The notes: generated from the sequence alone by a model not told the origin. DNA of 48,374 nt from Clostridia bacterium (GCA_017942005.1 JAGAVJ010000042.1:1-48374), one strand, 5' to 3'; shown: positions 1 to 9,522, counted from the first letter of the stretch. A program made the numbers and translations.

Positions 1-63
1 GGGGAACATATCTTTTATCTGTTCCCACTGTTCATCTGTCATTTCATATCTTTTGCTTGTCAT
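1..63 (-). CDS. IS5-type transposase, N-terminal 21 codons only
   Basis: The minus strand reads an ATG at 63 and an open frame that runs off the left edge of the window. The 21 residues contain RYEMTDEQWEQIKDMFP, which is the characteristic start of IS5-family transposases (DDE type, with the DUF4096-like N-terminal region). An AGGAACGGAG ribosome binding site lies just upstream, and a clear promoter sits at 89-117. Only the start is visible, so whether the element is intact cannot be judged, and no terminal inverted repeat can be verified here. It marks the left edge as a mobile-element junction. Confidence 0.75.
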   Translation of the reverse strand, partial: MTSKRYEMTDEQWEQIKDMFP

Positions 64-88
64 TTTTTTGCTCCGTTCCTTTTTCTTT

Positions 89-117
89 ATTATAGCACTT
101 TCGGAGCTTTTGGGCAA
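89..117 (-). promoter_or_regulatory. Sigma-A promoter of the transposase
   Basis: On the minus strand TTGCCC (112-117) and TATAAT (89-94) are separated by exactly 17 bases and lie 26 bases before the transposase ATG. Confidence 0.7.
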
Positions 118-190
118 TTTTTTGTTTTCAGATACGCCTTAGATTCTTTCAACATTAAATTATATTATATATTAAAAGTTTTTGGGGGTC

Positions 191-220
191 TTAGGGGACT
201 TTTTTCAAAAAGTCCCCTAA
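191..220. terminator. Bidirectional terminator-like foldback
   Basis: A 14-bp perfect stem (TTAGGGGACTTTTT with its complement, loop TC) lies just after the stop codon of the SGNH gene. The A/T-rich inner half supplies a U-tract in either direction. It belongs to the dispersed terminator-like repeat family also seen at 9523, 17931, 29817 and 35056. Confidence 0.7.
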
Positions 221-234
221 ATCGTCCCCTTCGT

Positions 235-927
235 TCACTCAATAACGGTATCCTTGGCATCCTCTGCGGACACTGCAATTTCTTCTTCCAAATCCGGAAC
301 CAATTCCGGCGCAACAATCGGTTTTAAAGCACGGCAAATCCGCTCTCCCTGCATTGCAACCGCCGGCGCTTTCCAATGAAAGGTATCATTCATATTTTCC
401 CGTTTATTCAATGCTGCCATGGGCGTATAAAGGTCGATGATCGGCAAGCCCTTTTTGTGTGCAAATGCAGAAATGCTTTCGTTGATACGCATAACGATGG
501 AATTCTTGTCCCTGTCTGCGACCGGCGTGCACAGCGTCAAAAACAGCGGGATGCCCTTGCACTTGTCCGAAATGAAGCGCACGGTATTGGCGTATGCCTC
601 CTCCCACTCATCAGGAGAAGCCGTCAGACTGTGCAGACCGTTGTTGAAGCAGATTGCGTCATACCAATACGAATCCAGCATATAATCCAGTTCCCGCAGA
701 TAGTCGGGGTCGGTCACACATTTTGAGCTTGCCCAGAATGTCACATTGGCATATTTGCCCAGTCCTTCACGGACGGTGCTCTGATATGCATTGCAAATGG
801 AATCTCCGATCAACAGAACACGCGGTGTTTCTGTATCACGGGCATTGAAGGAATAGGAAATCGACCACTCGATGTTTTCCGGGGTATGGGTGGTTTCGAG
901 CAGTGCATAGTCCTGATAGCGAATCAT
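235..927 (-). CDS. SGNH/GDSL-type hydrolase
   Basis: A 230-residue protein with a GDSI block at about residues 41-44 (VLLIGDSICNAY) and a conserved FNNGLHSL stretch near residue 95, which fits the SGNH hydrolase fold. These enzymes are serine esterases or lipases that often deacetylate carbohydrates. The usual C-terminal DxxH block is weak (DTFHWK near residue 182 is the best candidate). There is no signal peptide, so it is probably cytoplasmic. The ATG at 927 has no ribosome binding site next to it; a GAAAGGA site lies 86 bases upstream, separated from the ATG by a large foldback (see 938-1020). Substrate unknown. Confidence 0.75.
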   Translation of the reverse strand: MIRYQDYALLETTHTPENIEWSISYSFNARDTETPRVLLIGDSICNAYQSTVREGLGKYANVTFWASSKCVTDPDYLRELDYMLDSYWYDAICFNNGLHSLTASPDEWEEAYANTVRFISDKCKGIPLFLTLCTPVADRDKNSIVMRINESISAFAHKKGLPIIDLYTPMAALNKRENMNDTFHWKAPAVAMQGERICRALKPIVAPELVPDLEEEIAVSAEDAKDTVIE

Positions 928-937
928 AATTTTTTTT

Positions 938-1020
938 AGGCTTTGTGTGCTGCGTCTTCACACGATATCTGCCGTTTGGCAAATACGGGAATACGCCGAC
1001 ACACAGAAAGCCTTCCTTTC
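938..1020 (-). promoter_or_regulatory. Ribosome binding site separated from ATG by a hairpin
   Basis: On the minus strand GAAAGGA (1014-1020) is followed immediately by a stem formed by 1000-1013 and 938-949 (AGGCTTT..TGTGTG pairing with CACACAAAGCCT). If folded, the stem leaves about 10 bases between the site and the ATG at 927, a normal spacing. Confidence 0.55.
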
Positions 1021-1110
1021 TTGTGGAATTGCGATGGAATTTTCACGCTTATTTTTTTATTTGGAATGAAGAATTTACACGTCATACGGCGCAGTAAATC
1101 TTATTTTTAA

Positions 1111-1443
1111 CTAAAATGGAAGAAGCTGCAACAGCCATTCCACAGCATAAACGGTCACGCATGCCGATACGGCGACGGTCAACAGTCCCTTGCCAAAAAA
1201 GGCAAGAATCACAGAGACAATCAGCCCGATGGCGGCAGACCAAATATTGGATGTGGAATAGAGAATTGCCGGAAATGTCATGGCGCCCAGTACAGCGTAG
1301 GGGACATAATAGAGAAACGATCTGATAAACCGATTGTGTATCGGTCGGCGGATTAACAAAAGCGGCACCATACGGATGAGGTAGGTAACGCCCGCCATGA
1401 CAAGCGTATAGGCAATCAGCATCGGTACTTGCGTTGTTGTCAT
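1111..1443 (-). CDS. azlD: AzlD family branched-chain amino acid transport protein
   Basis: A 110-residue membrane protein with four hydrophobic segments and the family-typical start (TYLIRMVPLLLIRRPI, residues 20-35). AzlD is the small partner of AzlC; together they export branched-chain amino acids or analogues across the cytoplasmic membrane. The ATG overlaps the azlC stop codon by four bases (ATGA), so the two are translationally coupled. Length is normal for the family. Confidence 0.9.
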   Translation of the reverse strand: MTTTQVPMLIAYTLVMAGVTYLIRMVPLLLIRRPIHNRFIRSFLYYVPYAVLGAMTFPAILYSTSNIWSAAIGLIVSVILAFFGKGLLTVAVSACVTVYAVEWLLQLLPF

Positions 1444-2225
1444 GGCTGCACCTCTTTTGACGGAATGTCAGCTGTCGTCTCCGCAGCTTCGACGGGAATC
1501 GGCGCAAACACCGCGCCGAGCGCTGCCGCTGTCACAGCACAGAGGATGATGACAAAACCGGAGGAAACATGCTGCTTTAAAAACGGCAGATACTGGAACG
1601 CGCAGGACAGCAGCACCGCGCCGCCAAGTACACATGCGACAGCACGGTCTTTCCTTGCCGGGGGAATGACAATCGCAATAAACATACCGTAAATGGCAAT
1701 GCCAAGCGCCGCCATCACGCGGGCAGAAAGCAGTCCGGAAGCAACGCAGCCAAGCAGCGTCCCAAGCGACCAGCCAAGGTACGGCGGCAGGATCAAGCCA
1801 TACAGATAGTACCGTCCGACAAGTCCCGGCTGTCCGGACGCCACCGCGAACACCTCGTCCGTGTTGCAGAACGAGATGATCAGGCGGTCAATCAGCCGCA
1901 CGGTTTTGTCGAGCTTTTGTGAAAGCGATACGCTCATCAGCGCATACCGCATGTTGATGACGCACTGCGTCAGAATCATTTCCCCCATGGTACAGCCGAC
2001 GACCATTAAATCGAGTCCCGCCAGCTGTCCGGCAGAGGTCACATTGGTCATGGATATGAGAACGGCAATCCATGCGGGAACACCGCGCAAAACCGCGGCA
2101 ATGCCGAATGCAAAGGCAACGGATAGATAACCAAGCCCAATTGGCAGTCCGTCCCGCATACCGCGAAAGAGTAATTCACGGCGGGTGCTGTTTTGCATAC
2201 GGATATTTGTTTGCATTTGCTGCAT
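1440..2225 (-). CDS. azlC: AzlC family branched-chain amino acid exporter
   Basis: A 261-residue polytopic membrane protein with the AzlC signature (GLPIGLGYLSVAFAFGIAA near residues 25-43, then NVTSAGQLAG). It forms the large subunit of the AzlCD exporter for branched-chain amino acids. It is followed directly by azlD. Upstream, a 125-bp gap with a perfect 20-bp palindrome separates it from the glycosidase operon on the same strand, so it may be expressed from its own promoter or by read-through. A substrate other than leucine/isoleucine/valine is possible. Confidence 0.9.
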   Translation of the reverse strand: MQQMQTNIRMQNSTRRELLFRGMRDGLPIGLGYLSVAFAFGIAAVLRGVPAWIAVLISMTNVTSAGQLAGLDLMVVGCTMGEMILTQCVINMRYALMSVSLSQKLDKTVRLIDRLIISFCNTDEVFAVASGQPGLVGRYYLYGLILPPYLGWSLGTLLGCVASGLLSARVMAALGIAIYGMFIAIVIPPARKDRAVACVLGGAVLLSCAFQYLPFLKQHVSSGFVIILCAVTAAALGAVFAPIPVEAAETTADIPSKEVQP

Positions 2226-2310
2226 AGGAAAAAAATCAGACTCCGTAGATAAAATTTAGAATGATAATCACCGCAACGGTTTCACGGTAAACACGGTTTC
2301 CTTACCGAAA

Positions 2311-2330
2311 TGAGAATGCATGCATTCTCA
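2311..2330. repeat. Perfect 20-bp palindrome
   Basis: The 20 bases TGAGAATGCATGCATTCTCA equal their own reverse complement. They lie between the stop of the six-hairpin glycosidase and azlC. No U-run follows on either strand, so an operator is as likely as a terminator. Confidence 0.5.
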
Positions 2331-2350
2331 TGAAACTGCTTTTTCGTCAG

Positions 2351-4276
2351 TTACACCTTATTGGGCGCTGTATTTGCGTTGACGTACAGCAGCTCTCCCA
2401 TTTTGCCTTCTGCAAGCACAACGCCGTCGGAACGAATCACGCGGCAGCCTTCCCGGTCAAGCAGGACGTCAAAGGAGATGCCGTGTGCGCAGATATTTCT
2501 GAGATAAAGGTGATCGATGCCGCAGAGGAAGGAAAGCGTCGGCTTAACGGTAAAGCTGTACCGTCCTGTGGGGTTCAGACAAAGGATTCCCTCTGTAATC
2601 ACCTTGCAGAACAGCGCAGATTCCCCGGAAAGCTGACGTCTGCCGCCCTCCGGATAGGCTTCCACCGCATACGGCACACGTTCTCCAAGCAGCCGGTTCT
2701 CTGCGTAGCGCAGTAAAAGGTGCAGCGCAACCTCCGTCTTTCCGGCAGCAAAGATTCCGCGCAGTGCATACAGTGTAGAACGGTCCCAGATGGTGGTCGA
2801 CCCCTCTTCGGTCAAAAAGCCGTCGGGCCGCATCAGCGCATCGGAACACAGCGCATCCACCGTCGCATCCGCACGTGTATACATCCCAACGCACAGCGGC
2901 ATGCAAATCCAGGAACGCAGCTTTTCACAGCCGTCATAATACCGGTATGCGTTAAAACCTCCAACCGTTGCGCCGAAATACGCTTCCATTGCACAGGAAA
3001 GCGCTTCCGCGCGTTCTTCATACACGCTTGCCTGTGCAGCATCGCCAATTTCCCTCTCCAGCGCCGCCAGATAGCCAAGTCCCGCATATGCAAGCGATGA
3101 GGTACAGAGATTGGCGTCTCCGGAGGGGAACCGTCCTTCCAGTTCATCGGAATCGGAGGCAATCACTCCGGCGGCGTTCTTTTTCCGCTCACAGTATTCC
3201 GCACACCAACGCAGCGCAGGCAGAAGCTCCTCTGCATATTCCGGCACACCGCAGGACAGCGCAAAACGGGATGCGCCGTACAAATACATAGCGGCATCTC
3301 CGCGGTCACCGGCACCGTTCCAGTAGTCGATGCCTTCTGCAATGACAGAGGACGGAATCGGCGCATAATCGTCACTCATAAACGGGATATACATCCGATA
3401 TGCATTCATCGCAGCGTCAATGAGCACCTTGTCCCCCGTGTATGCAAAATACGGTCCCGCATACTCCACCTGATCGTTGCACCAGGTCGCCGCATAATAA
3501 CTGAATCCGCCCGGCGCATGCAGCTTTCCGTACCCAAAGCGCGTATCAAACACGCTTTCTCCTGCACGCAGCTTTGCAAAGCGGAACATGGCATCCAGTA
3601 CCGCATTGCCGGTATCCAACTGCATCGGGGTACACAGCGCACGAATTTTTTCCATTCTGTCGTGATATGCGACAACGGCGCTGTCGCTTGGGACAGGCTC
3701 ATTTGCCGTGCGTCCTGTGATTTGCACGGTATAGGTCACACATTCTCCCGCAGCCAGTGTCACCGGTACAAAATCGGTGTGATACTCCAAAAGATTGACT
3801 CCCATCGGCCCCATGACGCGGGCAATACATGCAGGCGGCGCGGTTTGGGTCAAAGCCACAGGCGCGGATTTTGTATTCGTCACTGTCACCACTTCAAAAC
3901 ACAGCCGTTTCTCTTTTGACGGAAAACAGCGGTGCGTGACAGTACAGCCTTCCTCTGTGCTGCATATAAGATACAGCGTTCCGTCCAGTTCTGCACGGCG
4001 CAGCGTCTCTTTTGCTTCTGTCCCATCGATATACAGTACCGGAAGCGCATCGCGCGGGAGTTCCATCTGGAAGGATGCGTGGGTATTGTTCGGGCGTATG
4101 CGCAGTGTGGGGAATACCGGATGATGCTTTAAGACAAAGCCGGTTTCGTCCATTCCATATTTCACGACATGCGCACAGCCAAAGCCAGCCATTTCAAGGT
4201 CGTCTGTGTGGATATCCCCCACAGCGACATCCCATGCAACGGCTTTTCCGTCTCTGATTACGTTCCAGCGTGTCAT
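2351..4276 (-). CDS. Six-hairpin (alpha/alpha)6 glycosidase-like protein
   Basis: A 641-residue protein with an N-terminal beta-rich part (about 1-210) and an alpha-helical repeat domain (about 220-570) resembling six-hairpin glycosidases. Recognisable stretches include YYAATWCNDQVEYAGPYFAYTGD and GSTTIWDRSTLYALRGIF. No signal peptide, so it acts on imported oligosaccharides. I cannot assign a CAZy family. The ATG at 4276 overlaps the upstream stop as TGATG and has GGAGG eight bases before it, which makes it a better start than the TTG three bases upstream. It is the last gene of a three-gene glycosidase operon. Confidence 0.7.
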   Translation of the reverse strand: MTRWNVIRDGKAVAWDVAVGDIHTDDLEMAGFGCAHVVKYGMDETGFVLKHHPVFPTLRIRPNNTHASFQMELPRDALPVLYIDGTEAKETLRRAELDGTLYLICSTEEGCTVTHRCFPSKEKRLCFEVVTVTNTKSAPVALTQTAPPACIARVMGPMGVNLLEYHTDFVPVTLAAGECVTYTVQITGRTANEPVPSDSAVVAYHDRMEKIRALCTPMQLDTGNAVLDAMFRFAKLRAGESVFDTRFGYGKLHAPGGFSYYAATWCNDQVEYAGPYFAYTGDKVLIDAAMNAYRMYIPFMSDDYAPIPSSVIAEGIDYWNGAGDRGDAAMYLYGASRFALSCGVPEYAEELLPALRWCAEYCERKKNAAGVIASDSDELEGRFPSGDANLCTSSLAYAGLGYLAALEREIGDAAQASVYEERAEALSCAMEAYFGATVGGFNAYRYYDGCEKLRSWICMPLCVGMYTRADATVDALCSDALMRPDGFLTEEGSTTIWDRSTLYALRGIFAAGKTEVALHLLLRYAENRLLGERVPYAVEAYPEGGRRQLSGESALFCKVITEGILCLNPTGRYSFTVKPTLSFLCGIDHLYLRNICAHGISFDVLLDREGCRVIRSDGVVLAEGKMGELLYVNANTAPNKV

Positions 4277-6021
4277 CAATGCTTCCTCCTCATAACAACA
4301 ACACCGTTTGTCGGGACATCCTCGATCACGGGGATCATCTGCTTGCCGTCGTCGGAAGACAGGATACCGCTTCCCACAACATTCCCCATACAGTCACGGA
4401 TCTCATAGGTATACGCAAGCTTCTCTTCACAAATGAGAAGGATTCGGTGTGCAAGAGACGCATTGACAAGCACAATTTCATCGGTCGGCACTTCAATATA
4501 GGCACACATACCGTCATAAACCGCACCGACCTGTACTCCCTCGCTTCTTGCGGACACATACGGGAAGTTGTTTGCATAGCTGTGATACAGCATCGTACCG
4601 CCAAGCAGCGTATCGCGGTATTTTGTCCACAGTGCAGTATAAGCTGCCACCATCTTCTGCTGTCCCTCGGTCATGCAGTGCCACTTTGTAGAAATCTGCG
4701 GTACGGCAAACAGGACACCTGTCAGCTGGAATGCCGCCTCCTCCGGTGTTTCGTCATAATGCCACATGACCATATCGCTGTGCACAGCAGTGTTTCCGCT
4801 TGTCATGCGCAGAGACAGCGAACCCATGCGGTTTGTATAGCTGTCACAAGGACAGTCGCCGACACGGAACATATTGCCGAAGGTCCGCATCAGAGGTCCG
4901 ATATAGGACTGACGGAATTCCAAAAGGATATCGGGATTCAGGGCACGAAGCGCGGCAATGACATCCTTTAACAGTCTGTCCACCGCATCATAGACCGACA
5001 CATAATCCATACCGTCCCGCACCTCTGCGGACTGACGGAACGAATCGACAAAGTCGAGCTTAAAGCCGTCCAGACCCCAATCCAGTACCGCATTCCGGTA
5101 CAAATTGATCAGATATTCCCGCACCTCCGGGAATCTTGGATCCAACACGTGCGTTTTTCCCGACGCACAGTACAGCATTTTATCGGAAAAGCGCTTGTAG
5201 GCGTCTGTATATTCGCCGACGAACGGTACGGAGTACCAAAGCATGAACTTCATGCCCGTCTCATGCACCGCATCGACAAACGCCTTCATATCGGGTACCT
5301 TGACGCTGGTCGGCATCCAGTCGCCGCAATAATCATAGCCGCGCGCGTTGTCGTCGGTCTGCCAGCCGTCGTCCACAATCAGCACACGGCAGCCTGCACG
5401 CGCAAACTGTCTGCATTCCTCTACAATTGCCGGAACGTCTACCTGCTGGTGATAAGAGTACCATGCGGAATAAAGCGGCATTTTCGCGTCGTCCGGAACC
5501 GCCGCCGGCTGATAGCCGTCATAGGACTCCCACCATTTGGTGACATCGGCAACGCATTCGTAAAACTTTTTATCCGTGCGGGTATCGATACGGATGTCGG
5601 TTTCATAATGGGAAACTGCACAGCCGACATGAATGAGAATCACCATGTCAAGGCATCCGTTTTCTTCAATAATGCCGGTATGCATCCGCACGGAATTCTT
5701 TGCGTCAGAGCAGGCAAGCGTGATGCGGTTGCTGTCGTCATAAGCAAGCGCCGACATCACCGGTGCGCCGGACATGGCACAGGAGCCAAAGTAACCGCCC
5801 CAGTTCGGCATAATTCCCTTTCCGTGATAGCTGAGCGGACTCCACAGCGCGTGGACGCAGATATCCGGAATCTGTCTGGAAATATTTAATTCCAACTCTG
5901 CGGCACCGTCGTGTGCGTCTGCCGTCACGTGTACAAGTTCAATACCGTCCGCAAGCGCCTTTGATGTATAAGACACCGTGAATGCATCGCTGTGTTTGAT
6001 TTTATATTCCTTTTGATTCAT
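4276..6021 (-). CDS. GH36-like (clan GH-D) alpha-galactosidase
   Basis: A 581-residue protein with a beta-sandwich N-terminus and a TIM barrel. The barrel shows LIVDDGWQ (about 214-221), DWGLDGFKLDF with the predicted nucleophile D323, and VGDCPCDSY with the likely acid/base aspartate (D389 or D393), the arrangement of GH36 and related clan-D enzymes. It would release terminal alpha-linked galactose or a related sugar in the cytoplasm. ATG overlaps the stop of the GH78-like gene by four bases. Shorter than classical GH36 enzymes (about 700), so the exact family and substrate remain open. Confidence 0.75.
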   Translation of the reverse strand: MNQKEYKIKHSDAFTVSYTSKALADGIELVHVTADAHDGAAELELNISRQIPDICVHALWSPLSYHGKGIMPNWGGYFGSCAMSGAPVMSALAYDDSNRITLACSDAKNSVRMHTGIIEENGCLDMVILIHVGCAVSHYETDIRIDTRTDKKFYECVADVTKWWESYDGYQPAAVPDDAKMPLYSAWYSYHQQVDVPAIVEECRQFARAGCRVLIVDDGWQTDDNARGYDYCGDWMPTSVKVPDMKAFVDAVHETGMKFMLWYSVPFVGEYTDAYKRFSDKMLYCASGKTHVLDPRFPEVREYLINLYRNAVLDWGLDGFKLDFVDSFRQSAEVRDGMDYVSVYDAVDRLLKDVIAALRALNPDILLEFRQSYIGPLMRTFGNMFRVGDCPCDSYTNRMGSLSLRMTSGNTAVHSDMVMWHYDETPEEAAFQLTGVLFAVPQISTKWHCMTEGQQKMVAAYTALWTKYRDTLLGGTMLYHSYANNFPYVSARSEGVQVGAVYDGMCAYIEVPTDEIVLVNASLAHRILLICEEKLAYTYEIRDCMGNVVGSGILSSDDGKQMIPVIEDVPTNGVVVMRRKH

Positions 6022-8180
6022 ACGCTTTCCTCATCTTCATAGTCACAGACGATCACACCGTCCGGAACATTAAAATCGTTGATCTGTTTCCCGTTTTCAT
6101 CCCGCTTCATGTCGATGACGATCATCCCGCGCGGTGTGGGAATCTCCACATGCGCAAAATCAAGGCCGAGAAGCTTCGGACAAAGATTGATCTTTGCATA
6201 TCCGGGGGTCAGAATGGTTAAGCCTGACAGTGCCTTTGGCAATGCATAGGCGGGCGTTCCGCCCCATGCATGGCTGTGATCAAAGTGATAGCCCTCCGGC
6301 GCAACAAAGCCTTCTGCCAGTCCGCCGGGACAAGCACGGCACGGCGCCTTCCATTCTTCCAGGATTTGTCTTGTATAGGTTTCCCGCAGACCGTTTCTGT
6401 AAACCGCCTCCAAAAGGAAGTGCATAAAGTACGGCTGGATATCGCCAAGTGATGTATCCTCCATGACCTTGTGCAGAAGAGCACAGGCGGCGGGTTGATC
6501 AACAATCCCGAAATAAGCCGCAAGAATATTCGCATGCTTGCGGTAATACCGTTTCTCCACGTTCTGCGGCATCCAGCCGCCGATCAGATACGCCGGCGTT
6601 TCTGTGTTCAGTCCTTCAAAAAATAGGCCGCGCTGCGGATCATAAAGCAGTGTGCATACGGCGTTCTGCAATGCCGCCGCTGCCTCTCTGCACTGCTTTG
6701 CCATTGCCGTTTCATCCAGCTCCGTATAAATGCGCTGTGCAGTTTTCAATGCGCCGTAATAGAACAGATTGAGACAGGTCTGTCCCAGTGCCTTTGGCGG
6801 ATGATGCAGGTTGATTCCGTCCGGATACAGCCAGTCGATGAACATGTAGTCGGGCGGTGTTTCAATAAGACCGTTCTCTCCAACATAAGAAGCAAAACGA
6901 TCCAGAAGCAGCATCAGTGCTTCTTCACAGTCGGAAAGCAGCGTTTTGTCGCCGGTCAGCATAAAGACATCCCACAGCATCTGTACCCAAATCAGCGAAT
7001 AGGTTGTGTGGAACATTCTGCCGTCGCGGTAACGCAGAAGCTCCGCCGTTCTGCGCACGTCAAACGCCGACAGCGTCTGGTCGCCAAACGTAAACTGCGT
7101 CATTAACATCTCTATATAGTAGTCGCCGGTACACGCCATTGGCTCACAGTGGCGCGGACTGTCCAGGTGCAGCGTCTGGCGGCAGTATTTTAGGGTATGG
7201 GTACAGACGTCTGTGACAAGATTCAGGTCTTCGTCCGAGGTCACGGTTTTGGCATGCGTATATACCGGATAGTGTACCGCAATCGCGCCAAAGGTGATGG
7301 TCGCCGGGGCAGCGCCGGTATTTGTCACGCGGACGCGCAACCCACCGGCGGAATGGATGTCAAAGCCGCGGTATTCTGTATTTTCAACAAATACATACTG
7401 CTCGCCGGATCCCTCCTCATCGGTTTCAAAGCAGTGTACCGTCACTTCCACCGTGTTACTGCACTGTGCCGATACAGATAGATAGCAGGCATAAATTTTA
7501 TCAAAGGACAGAATACGCTCCACCGTCTCACCGGGAGCAGCAGTCACCACAGGGTCTTCCGCCTTGAGAAGATGCTCCGTACACGGCGCAAGCGGGGAGG
7601 TCATGGCGTGCCAGATATTCGGCGTGAGTTCTGCCTTGACAAAGCCGTCATTTGGGATACGTCCGTCGTATCCTCCCGGCTGATAGGCGCCGAGATAGCG
7701 GATATCCCATGTTTCGTCTGTCAATAGGACCTGCTTTGTGCCGTCTTCAAACGTCACATGCGCGCTTAAAAAGAAGCCGCCGTGTCCGTGCGACATCTCA
7801 AACATGCGCGTCGGCTGCATTTTGACCATAGCGCGAAAGTCAAGCACGCCTTCTCCAAACGAAGCGCATTCCCCTGCCGTCACTCGCAGTTCGGTTGCAT
7901 ACTGCTGCGGGTAGACGCGATCATTGTATAAAAAATCGCCGCCGATGCTTGCCGGTCCTGTCGCCAAAAGCTTGCCGTCCAGATACAGCACAAATGCTGT
8001 ATCGGCAGAAAAACGCAGCTGTGCCGTGCGGATGCGTTTGCCCAAAGTATACGTTTTTTTCAGTTCTGCCACGGCATAGGTTTCCTTTTGCCCGGAGGCA
8101 GTCAGCGTTGTCGTCTGATGTGAAGGATACATATCCCGTGGAAGCCATATCCATTTTTCAATGGGTTCCATCTGTTTCAT
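6018..8180 (-). CDS. GH78-like alpha-L-rhamnosidase
   Basis: A 720-residue protein with two beta domains (about 1-300), an (alpha/alpha)6 catalytic domain (about 310-640) and a C-terminal beta domain. D340, E346 and TGD at 351-353 sit in the same arrangement as the DCPQRDER..WTGD motif of GH78, and HSHAWGGTPAYALPK matches the late conserved His/Trp region. It should remove terminal L-rhamnose or a related sugar from imported glycans. First gene of the operon; GGAAAGGAGA ribosome binding site and a promoter at 8306-8334. The diverged motif means the substrate may differ from rhamnose. Confidence 0.75.
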   Translation of the reverse strand: MKQMEPIEKWIWLPRDMYPSHQTTTLTASGQKETYAVAELKKTYTLGKRIRTAQLRFSADTAFVLYLDGKLLATGPASIGGDFLYNDRVYPQQYATELRVTAGECASFGEGVLDFRAMVKMQPTRMFEMSHGHGGFFLSAHVTFEDGTKQVLLTDETWDIRYLGAYQPGGYDGRIPNDGFVKAELTPNIWHAMTSPLAPCTEHLLKAEDPVVTAAPGETVERILSFDKIYACYLSVSAQCSNTVEVTVHCFETDEEGSGEQYVFVENTEYRGFDIHSAGGLRVRVTNTGAAPATITFGAIAVHYPVYTHAKTVTSDEDLNLVTDVCTHTLKYCRQTLHLDSPRHCEPMACTGDYYIEMLMTQFTFGDQTLSAFDVRRTAELLRYRDGRMFHTTYSLIWVQMLWDVFMLTGDKTLLSDCEEALMLLLDRFASYVGENGLIETPPDYMFIDWLYPDGINLHHPPKALGQTCLNLFYYGALKTAQRIYTELDETAMAKQCREAAAALQNAVCTLLYDPQRGLFFEGLNTETPAYLIGGWMPQNVEKRYYRKHANILAAYFGIVDQPAACALLHKVMEDTSLGDIQPYFMHFLLEAVYRNGLRETYTRQILEEWKAPCRACPGGLAEGFVAPEGYHFDHSHAWGGTPAYALPKALSGLTILTPGYAKINLCPKLLGLDFAHVEIPTPRGMIVIDMKRDENGKQINDFNVPDGVIVCDYEDEESV

Positions 8181-8305
8181 TTACGATCATTCTCCTTTCC
8201 TTTTAGGGGAGTTGGAAACGTCCCGTCTCCCATATCTTATCTCATTTCAATAGTCCCCGTACAAAACCGGATACAGGGAAAAGTCAGACAATTTCATATT
8301 CTATT

Positions 8306-8334
8306 ATTATATCACGATGTGCGGTGGAAATCAA
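8306..8334 (-). promoter_or_regulatory. Promoter of the glycosidase operon
   Basis: Minus strand TTGATT (8329-8334) and TATAAT (8306-8311), 17-base spacer, about 125 bases before the GH78-like ATG. The untranslated leader (8181-8300) shows no strong hairpin. Confidence 0.75.
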
Positions 8335-8516
8335 GATAAAAGTCTGAAAAATAAATTTTTCAGAGTGGAAAGTAACCCGAAAAAGATTTTTACTGTGCCA
8401 AAAACCGCCCGCAGTAGGTGTCTATTAAAAAATACAGCCGTACTCCTTTCATCACAAGCAGACATGGCTTATACAAATGTACACAAAAAATATGTACGGA
8501 TTTATCCCCAAACCCC

Positions 8517-8545
8517 TTGCTTTTTTGAATGGAATCATGTATACT
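8517..8545 (+). promoter_or_regulatory. Promoter of the nucleoside hydrolase gene
   Basis: TTGCTT (8517-8522) and TATACT (8540-8545) with a 17-base spacer, 49 bases before the ATG at 8595. Confidence 0.7.
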
Positions 8546-8594
8546 TATATATAGAAACAGGATTCCACTTCTTTTACTGAAAGGATCACGCAAA

Positions 8595-9509
8595 ATGACA
8601 GAACAGCAATATTTAAAAAATTTAAATGTTCCCGAAGGTCCCATCGACTGTGTTCTCGATACCGATACCTATAACGAAATTGACGACCAGTTTGCACTTT
8701 CCTTTATGATGAAGCACGATAAGCTCAACGTGCGTGCGCTGTATGCCGCGCCGTTTTTCAACAACAACTCCACCTCTCCCGAGGACGGCATGGAAAAGAG
8801 CTACGATGAAATTCTCAATTTGCTTTCCTTGATGGGGACGCCGGAAAAGAAATCCATCACCTTCCGCGGCAGCCGCACCTATCTGCCGGACGAAAAGACA
8901 CCCGTTCCCTCTCCCGCTGCAGATCATCTCTGTGATCTTGCAGAAACTTATTCTCCGGAGCATCCGCTGTATGTCGTCGCCATCGGCGCAATCACAAACA
9001 TCGCCTCCGCCCTGCTTTATAATCCGAAAATCGCGGAAAATATCGTCATTGTCTGGCTTGGCGGTCACGATAAGAGCTGGCCCGACACCAAAGAATTCAA
9101 TATGGTGCAGGATATCGCTGCCGCACGTGTGGTCTTCGGATGCGGCGCCCCCGTCGTACAGCTGCCGTGTATGGGTGTTGTATCCGCATTCTACACCACA
9201 AAACCGGAGCTGGAATACTGGCTGCGCGGCAAAAATGCACTTTGCGACTATCTCTGCGATCACACCATCGCCGAAGCGGAATCCTATGCAAAAGGCCGCG
9301 TATGGAGTCGTGTCATCTGGGATGTTACCGCGGCTGCATGGCTTGTCAATGACGGTCAGCGCTTCATGACCTCTGTCCTGGAACCCGCTCCCATTCCAGA
9401 ATACGACGGTTACTATGCCTTTACACAAAACCGCCATATGATCCGCCGCGTCACCCATATCAATCGTGATGCGCTGTTCGGTGAATTGTTCCGCGTACTG
9501 GCACTTTAA
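8595..9509 (+). CDS. Nucleoside hydrolase-like protein (IUNH fold)
   Basis: A 304-residue protein starting at the ATG preceded by GAAAGGA. The N-terminal aspartate cluster VLDTDTYNEIDDQFAL (residues 19-34) is a variant of the calcium-binding DTDxGxDD motif of inosine-uridine nucleoside hydrolases, and VAIGAITNIASAL matches the conserved GPLTNIA region. These enzymes hydrolyse N-glycosidic bonds of ribonucleosides to ribose plus base in the cytoplasm. It is monocistronic: promoter just upstream and a terminator at 9523. Its position beside glycosidase genes leaves open a carbohydrate-like substrate. Confidence 0.85.
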   Translation: MTEQQYLKNLNVPEGPIDCVLDTDTYNEIDDQFALSFMMKHDKLNVRALYAAPFFNNNSTSPEDGMEKSYDEILNLLSLMGTPEKKSITFRGSRTYLPDEKTPVPSPAADHLCDLAETYSPEHPLYVVAIGAITNIASALLYNPKIAENIVIVWLGGHDKSWPDTKEFNMVQDIAAARVVFGCGAPVVQLPCMGVVSAFYTTKPELEYWLRGKNALCDYLCDHTIAEAESYAKGRVWSRVIWDVTAAAWLVNDGQRFMTSVLEPAPIPEYDGYYAFTQNRHMIRRVTHINRDALFGELFRVLAL

Positions 9510-9522
9510 GAGGGAGATACAT

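Noticed and set aside
8529..8594. Upstream in-frame ATG for the nucleoside hydrolase
   Set aside because: It lies inside the promoter region and lacks a ribosome binding site; ATG 8595 follows GAAAGGA.
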